From contig NZ_CP100390.1 in assembly GCF_026016465.1 (NCBI RefSeq), forward strand, positions 1,836,001-1,900,000: 64,000 bases of DNA, read 5' to 3'. The position numbers and the translations under genes are program-made. Under the pieces are notes generated by a model, which made no database searches, was not told the DNA's origin, and was given only the letters and a program-made list of their open reading frames with translations. Shown here piece by piece: positions 60,307-64,000 of the stretch (its first letter is position 1; each line of letters begins with the position of its first letter). The DNA is from Alkalimarinus alittae (GTDB lineage: Bacteria > Pseudomonadota > Gammaproteobacteria > Pseudomonadales > Oleiphilaceae).

Positions 60307-60675
60307 ATGAAACAAGACACTAGTGATGAATTGCCCTTAGTTTACTCATGTTCAGGGTGCTCTAACATTGCCCAGCTGGCGAACCAAATAGCAATTGAGT
60401 TAGATCGTGAACAAATTGCAGAAATGTCGTGTATTGCAGGGGTGGGCGGCGGTGTCAAACCGTTGGTAAAAAAAGCACAGTCTGGACGGAAAATAATATC
60501 CCTAGATGGGTGTGCTTTGCACTGTGTAAAACATTGCCTGGCACAGCACGCTATCGAGTCTACACACCATTACACATTAACCGACTATGGTGTTAAGAAG
60601 AGATACCATATGGATTTTTCTTCAGAAGATGTCGCAGAAATTAAAAAGGTGATTATCAACGATATTGATAATTGA
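60307..60675 (+). CDS. Putative zinc-binding DGC-domain protein
   Basis: A 122-residue protein of the PF08859 type, named for the motif DGC. It shows CSGCSN near residue 15, GVGGGVKPLV, and ISLDGCALHCVKHCL, giving five Cys and a His that could bind zinc. No reaction is known. I choose ATG 60307; a TTG 15 bases upstream is in frame. It follows the hydrolase gene by 43 bases and may share its transcript. Confidence 0.85.
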   Translation: MKQDTSDELPLVYSCSGCSNIAQLANQIAIELDREQIAEMSCIAGVGGGVKPLVKKAQSGRKIISLDGCALHCVKHCLAQHAIESTHHYTLTDYGVKKRYHMDFSSEDVAEIKKVIINDIDN

Positions 60676-60703
60676 AATATTGGGCGGTTCATTATGACTT
60701 AAT

Positions 60704-60791
60704 TGGCGGAGAGAGAGGGATTCGAACCCTCGGTACCTTGCGGTACACACACTTTCCAGGCGTGCTCCTTCAGCCACTCGGACACCTCTCC
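60704..60791 (-). tRNA. tRNA-Ser (anticodon GGA)
   Basis: The reverse complement folds as a class II tRNA of 88 bases including encoded CCA. GGAGAGG pairs with TCTCTCC in the acceptor stem, with one G-U. The anticodon loop reads TGGAAAG, giving GGA. There is a long variable arm (GTGTACCGCAAGGTACC) and a T loop GGGTTCGAATCCC. Discriminator G is typical of tRNA-Ser. Confidence 0.97.
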
Positions 60792-60998
60792 AGCAAGGGG
60801 CGGTACTCTATACTACATGTCTTTTAAAATCAATAGACGCCAATCTTATCGGCGCATACCTCGTTAGTGCACTATATTTAATAGAGTCCTTGTACTGAAA
60901 AGAGTCCATGTGCAGGGTTTAAAGGAGTAGGTGTGCGGGTCGAAATATAAGGCCTTTATTCAAAACAATAAAAATTACGCTAAGGTGTGTTGTTAAGC

Positions 60999-61841
60999 AT
61001 GAATCAGTTGTACGGTAAAGCTCGCTCAAGTGTGGGTAGTTTGTTTGATGTTCATAAGCATTTAGTTTTAATTTGTGCTCTAGAGCAGTTAAAACAAAAC
61101 ACTCGTCGTTTTCATTATATAGATGCGCATGCAGGGGCGGGGGGGTATGATTTAGATGTCGAGGAGGCGACTAGCTCATCAAGTTTCGGGGTTCAATGTT
61201 TGCTGGATGCGAATAAAAATGAAATGACAGAGCGATATATCGAAATCGTTAAAGGGTTTAATAGTGGGTTACCACTGACGAAATACCCAGGCTCACCGAT
61301 AATTGCGCGTAAATTAATAAGAGCCAGTGACTCAATGTCGCTAATAGAATTAAATACAGAAGAATTTAGCGAGTTGAGCCGTGTATTTCAGGTAGGCTCA
61401 AACGTAAGTATTGATCACGGGTCAGCATTCGATCGAGTGGTGAAGCATATCCCCGTTGGTGTTGATGATGGTCTGATTCTTATTGATCCTGACTACATCA
61501 TTGATGAAGATGCTACTGATACCGCAAATTTAATTATTCAATGCCGAGCAAAGTGGCCTAGTGCCATGATAATGGTGACTTTGCCTGTTACCGGTAGTAC
61601 TGCAAAAGATCGGTATGTGATCTCAATACTCAAAGATTCAGGTGTTTCTAAGTTTATCGTTAGTGACTTAGCGTTTATTGATTTTACAGGCCTAGGTGGT
61701 AACGGGGTAAACAGAATATCGCGTACCTTAATGGTTAACCCTAGGTACGATATAAAAAATACATTGGAGTCTGTATTATCACAATTAGCAAGTAGTTTAC
61801 CGGCTTCTATTAAGGCAAAAAGTCGTGTTGAATTAACGTGA
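60999..61841 (+). CDS. Divergent RlmJ-like (DUF519) methyltransferase-family protein
   Basis: RlmJ methylates A2030 of 23S rRNA. This 280-residue protein keeps the RlmJ framework: DVHKHLVLICALEQL, FHYIDAHAGAGGYDL (SAM site), YPGSPIIARKLIR and ILIDPDY. But the catalytic DPPY motif reads D163-P-D165-Y, and the N-terminal YRHSFHAGN-like block is lost (GKARSSVGS). It may be a paralogue with another substrate or reduced activity. The start at ATG 60999 is preferred; a GTG 12 bases upstream is in frame. It lies between tRNA-Ser and the SRP RNA. Confidence 0.8.
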   Translation: MNQLYGKARSSVGSLFDVHKHLVLICALEQLKQNTRRFHYIDAHAGAGGYDLDVEEATSSSSFGVQCLLDANKNEMTERYIEIVKGFNSGLPLTKYPGSPIIARKLIRASDSMSLIELNTEEFSELSRVFQVGSNVSIDHGSAFDRVVKHIPVGVDDGLILIDPDYIIDEDATDTANLIIQCRAKWPSAMIMVTLPVTGSTAKDRYVISILKDSGVSKFIVSDLAFIDFTGLGGNGVNRISRTLMVNPRYDIKNTLESVLSQLASSLPASIKAKSRVELT

Positions 61842-61888
61842 TTTCAAATTAGAGTTAATCAGCGCTTTTAATAACAAAAAACCTTTGC

Positions 61889-61894
61889 TATTAT
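61889..61894 (+). promoter_or_regulatory. Predicted -10 box of the SRP RNA gene
   Basis: TATTAT is followed directly by GCGCGTC, a GC-rich discriminator typical of stable-RNA promoters under stringent control. No clear -35 box is visible. Transcription would begin near 61901. Confidence 0.4.
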
Positions 61895-61935
61895 GCGCGT
61901 CTTCTAGGGATAGGTGCTCAGGCACTTAACCCTGT

Positions 61936-62057
61936 TATGGTGACTTTCGTTGGTTCCCACGCAACAATAAACTGTGGACCCGGTCAGGCCCGGAAGGGAG
62001 CAGCCGAAACAGTGGACTTGTGTGCCGAGGTGTAGCTGGCGGAAGTTGCCACCATAA
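61936..62057 (+). ncRNA. ffs: Signal recognition particle RNA (4.5S)
   Basis: The apical domain is unmistakable: GGTCAGGCCCGGAAGGGAGCAGCC with the GGAA tetraloop, then TGTGCCGAGGTGTAGCTGGC. The long-stem ends TATGGTG and CACCATA pair around it. It matches E. coli 4.5S RNA in the conserved Ffh-binding part. The exact ends are estimated from the pairing and may differ by a few bases. Confidence 0.95.
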
Positions 62058-62080
62058 TTTCTTCTTTTGTAGTCTTCACC

Positions 62081-62115
62081 AAAAGTTTACATAACTTCCC
62101 TAAAAGTTTACATAA
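62081..62115. repeat. Direct repeat next to the SRP RNA gene
   Basis: AAAAGTTTACATAA occurs at 62081-62094 and again at 62102-62115, a period of 21 bases (two helical turns). No gene accompanies it. The role is unknown; see findings. Confidence 0.7.
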
Positions 62116-62284
62116 TTTGCACCATATGCCTGCATAGACTACCTTGTTAGTAAGTCGACTATCCATTGGGCTGGGCTATGTATGGGAAAAATGTTGGATG
62201 TTCTCGTATAAAAAATTTCTTTAAATTTGCTAGTTCTAAAATGGGGACTGTTTTTACAATTGAGTCTCTGCTTAGGTTTGATAT

Positions 62285-62686
62285 ATGTTTTCTGATTACG
62301 GTATAACCTCAGGGGAAGAACTTTTGGTTGTAGTTCAGTTCCCTGTGGCAACCTCATACCGATACGTTGTTAAAAATGAATTAAGTGAGTACTTTCCCGG
62401 AATTCCTGATGAAGTTGAGTCGGGTTTTATACCTAGTTTGAGGCGCATATCAGATGCCCGGGTTGAATTGAATATTAATGGTAAAATCACATTATTTCTT
62501 CCACCTGAGGGTGAAGGTGGTGAAGATGTTGATTGGGATGTCTATCCACCAGGAAGTGAAGCACCAAATGTAGTTTGGGAGGTGTTTGATTTTGTTGTTG
62601 CGAGTGATGGCAGCGTCACTGTGGTACCTTTAAATAACTGGCTACCCCAAACTGAATGGGACTCACCTCCGCCACCAGCATTATAA
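62285..62686 (+). CDS. Small acidic protein of unknown function
   Basis: A 133-residue protein I do not recognise. It is acidic, with no signal peptide or membrane segment, and ends in a Pro-rich stretch (WDSPPPPAL). A central low-complexity run PPEGEGGEDVDWDVYPPGSE is notable. AGG lies nine bases before the ATG. A terminator-like hairpin follows. It lies in a small block of unrecognised genes between the SRP RNA and an Rrf2 regulator and may be a recent acquisition. Confidence 0.6.
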   Translation: MFSDYGITSGEELLVVVQFPVATSYRYVVKNELSEYFPGIPDEVESGFIPSLRRISDARVELNINGKITLFLPPEGEGGEDVDWDVYPPGSEAPNVVWEVFDFVVASDGSVTVVPLNNWLPQTEWDSPPPPAL

Positions 62687-62704
62687 CGCTAGAAGAATGT
62701 TTTG

Positions 62705-62740
62705 AAGCCCTATCAGGTGTTAAGCTTGCTAGGGTTTTTT
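62705..62740 (+). terminator. Intrinsic terminator after the 133-residue gene
   Basis: AAGCCCTA (62705-62712) pairs with TAGGGTTT (62730-62737), with one G-T pair and a 17-base loop, and a T-run follows. The long loop makes it weaker than the others. Confidence 0.6.
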
Positions 62741-62847
62741 AAATTAGGGAAAAGCTAATGTTAAAATTTCTTTTTTAGTTACAAGCAAGTACATAAGGAA
62801 TAAAATGTTTGCCTTTACCGCACACTTAACATTTAAGGGATTATCAA

Positions 62848-63219
62848 ATGAATTTTTATCAGATTAAGCCGACCTCCGCACGCATTGTGTTTTCTCTTTA
62901 CCTAATCTTATTTTCTATAACGAGCAATGCTGAAACGGGTGTAGTAGTTCACGGGGAAACGGAAGAAGCCTGCTCGGAAACAGTAATGACGACACAAATG
63001 TACGATATGATGTCTGGAATGATGGAAGTATCTAAGGGGGCATGCCCTTTAGTAAACGCTAAAGGAAAAGAGATATTTGGGGGATGTAAACACCTATCAG
63101 GCGATGGTGTTGATTGGTTTTATGATATTCCTGAATTTTATTCTGGTCCAAACTTCAAGACTGAAATTCAGAAAAGCTGTGATGAATGGGTGCAGGCAGG
63201 TGCTGACTGGCGTAAGTAA
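62848..63219 (+). CDS. Small secreted protein of unknown function
   Basis: A 123-residue protein with a clear signal peptide (RIVFSLYLILFSITSNAE, likely cleaved after NAE or NA). The mature part of about 95 residues has four Cys (EACSE, GACPL, GGCKH, KSCDE), which may form two disulfides, and many Met residues in the first half. AAGGG lies before the ATG. No family is recognised. It has its own intergenic region on both sides. Confidence 0.75.
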   Translation: MNFYQIKPTSARIVFSLYLILFSITSNAETGVVVHGETEEACSETVMTTQMYDMMSGMMEVSKGACPLVNAKGKEIFGGCKHLSGDGVDWFYDIPEFYSGPNFKTEIQKSCDEWVQAGADWRK

Positions 63220-63496
63220 TTATAGAGTTAACGAGCCAGCGGGTTTAGGGTTTGCATTCTTGTAAGCCCTGTTCGATGTTAAGCCTTGCCGTAACAGCGT
63301 CATGATGTTATTTGTCTCCAATACGCTTAATGGTTTGAATGCCTGGTTGTTTTAGCTAAATAGGGCGAAGAAACCCTGACTCCGCTTCGCTGCATCAAGT
63401 ATATTTACTCATCTATTAAGTTCATATCTAATCATTTTAATTAGTAACACCTGCTTGAGCAGCGGTGTTAATGATTCACTAGTTTATATTCTTCGA

Positions 63497-63931
63497 TCAA
63501 CCATCGCCCCTTTGTTCACGCATGGGGATTCTGTTTTGTGTGGTATTGGCTAGCGTGTATTGATTCATAGTGTTGATAAAGTTTTGCATGGCTTCTTGAA
63601 GGTAGTGTTTTAGTTGGCATGAAACCGTTAAGTTGCAAGTGTTACTCTCTGGGTCAAAACACTCCGCCGTATTCATGGTAGGTTCAAATTGCATTATTAA
63701 GTCGCCTAATCGAGTTTTATCAGTGTTTTCGGTTAATCTGATGCCTCCATTTTTCCCTTTTGTGCTCTTGATGTATCCAAGGCGAGATAAGTTGTGTACG
63801 ACTTTAACGAGGTGGTTTTGAGAGATGTTGTGGTATTCAGCGACTTCTTTAACGGTGCACAAGCGCGTTGAGTGCGTGTTTAAATACATAAGCGTACGAA
63901 GCGAATAATCTGTAAATCGTGTAATTTGCAT
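63497..63931 (-). CDS. nsrR: Rrf2-family regulator, NsrR-like
   Basis: Nitric-oxide-sensing repressor of the Rrf2 family, 144 residues. The winged helix reads MQITRFTDYSLRTLMYL and NISQNHLVKVVHNLSRLGYI, then KGKNGGIRL. Three Cys (C91, C99, C105: ECFDPESNTCNLTVSCQL) occupy the place of the iron-sulfur ligands of E. coli NsrR (C91, C96, C102), with slightly wider spacing. A target such as an NO-detoxifying gene would be expected to the right, beyond the window; only 69 upstream bases are visible. Confidence 0.88.
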   Translation of the reverse strand: MQITRFTDYSLRTLMYLNTHSTRLCTVKEVAEYHNISQNHLVKVVHNLSRLGYIKSTKGKNGGIRLTENTDKTRLGDLIMQFEPTMNTAECFDPESNTCNLTVSCQLKHYLQEAMQNFINTMNQYTLANTTQNRIPMREQRGDG

Positions 63932-64000
63932 TAAAGTCTCTGGCTTAATTTTTTTATTGTACTGATTGACTAATTCTACTATAACAAATCATAATGTGTA

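Noticed and set aside
62139-62357. Minus-strand frame between the SRP RNA and the 133-residue gene
   Set aside because: It overlaps the plus-strand gene, has a Lys/Asn-rich random-like sequence and no ribosome site.
63633-63821. Plus-strand frame inside nsrR
   Set aside because: Antisense shadow of a well-supported Rrf2-family gene.

Overview
The window is a chromosomal segment of a moderately AT-rich, flagellated, aerobic gammaproteobacterium. Protein similarities and gene orders (fadBA next to topA; gltA divergent from sdhCDAB-sucAB-lpd-sucCD; gntR-smc-zipA-ligA; flgNMA back to back with cheVR) resemble Pseudomonas, Marinobacter and marine Oceanospirillales. I judge it a marine relative of that group; no species can be named from sequence alone. 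Most of the window is core genome. No transposase, integrase, prophage or CRISPR array was seen.

Layout. 1-398: cut-off gene for a secreted protein. 1-8.4 kb: fatty acid beta-oxidation complex fadBA, an unrecognised membrane-anchored coiled-coil protein, and topA. 8.4-21.7 kb: most of the TCA cycle, with gltA reading left and sdhCDAB, sucAB, lpd and sucCD reading right; structured leaders lie before gltA, sucA and sucC. 21.8-25.6 kb: trpS, scpA, scpB, rluB. 25.6-34.8 kb: a diguanylate cyclase, a GntR regulator, smc, zipA and ligA, so both kleisin-complex halves (smc and scpAB) lie within 10 kb. 35-39 kb: mnmC, a periplasmic cyclophilin and a membrane diguanylate cyclase. 39.2-43.8 kb: an unusual protein with a c-di-GMP-binding MshEN signature, then flgN, flgM and flgA facing cheV and cheR, with good sigma-28 and sigma-54 promoter candidates.

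43.8-56.1 kb is the most distinctive region: an ECF sigma factor and its ChrR-type anti-sigma factor, divergent from an array encoding photolyase, acyl desaturase, NTF2-like protein, SDR, FAD amine-oxidase-like protein, DUF1365, a CFA-synthase-like methyltransferase, DUF2878, an unrecognised exported protein and a 51-residue Cys peptide. An ABC-F ATPase and a Trp-rich TIGR02450 protein follow. A TGATCC-N18-TAAGAA promoter stands before the photolyase. This looks like a singlet-oxygen (photo-oxidative) stress regulon that repairs DNA and chemically remodels membrane fatty acids. The methyltransferase lacks two residues that bind bicarbonate in E. coli Cfa, so the product may be methylated (possibly furan) rather than cyclopropane fatty acid.

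56.1-64 kb: an acyl-CoA dehydrogenase, a small membrane protein, an aldose sugar dehydrogenase, a small alpha/beta hydrolase, a DGC-domain Zn protein, tRNA-Ser(GGA), a divergent RlmJ-like protein, the SRP RNA, two small unrecognised genes and an NsrR-type regulator.
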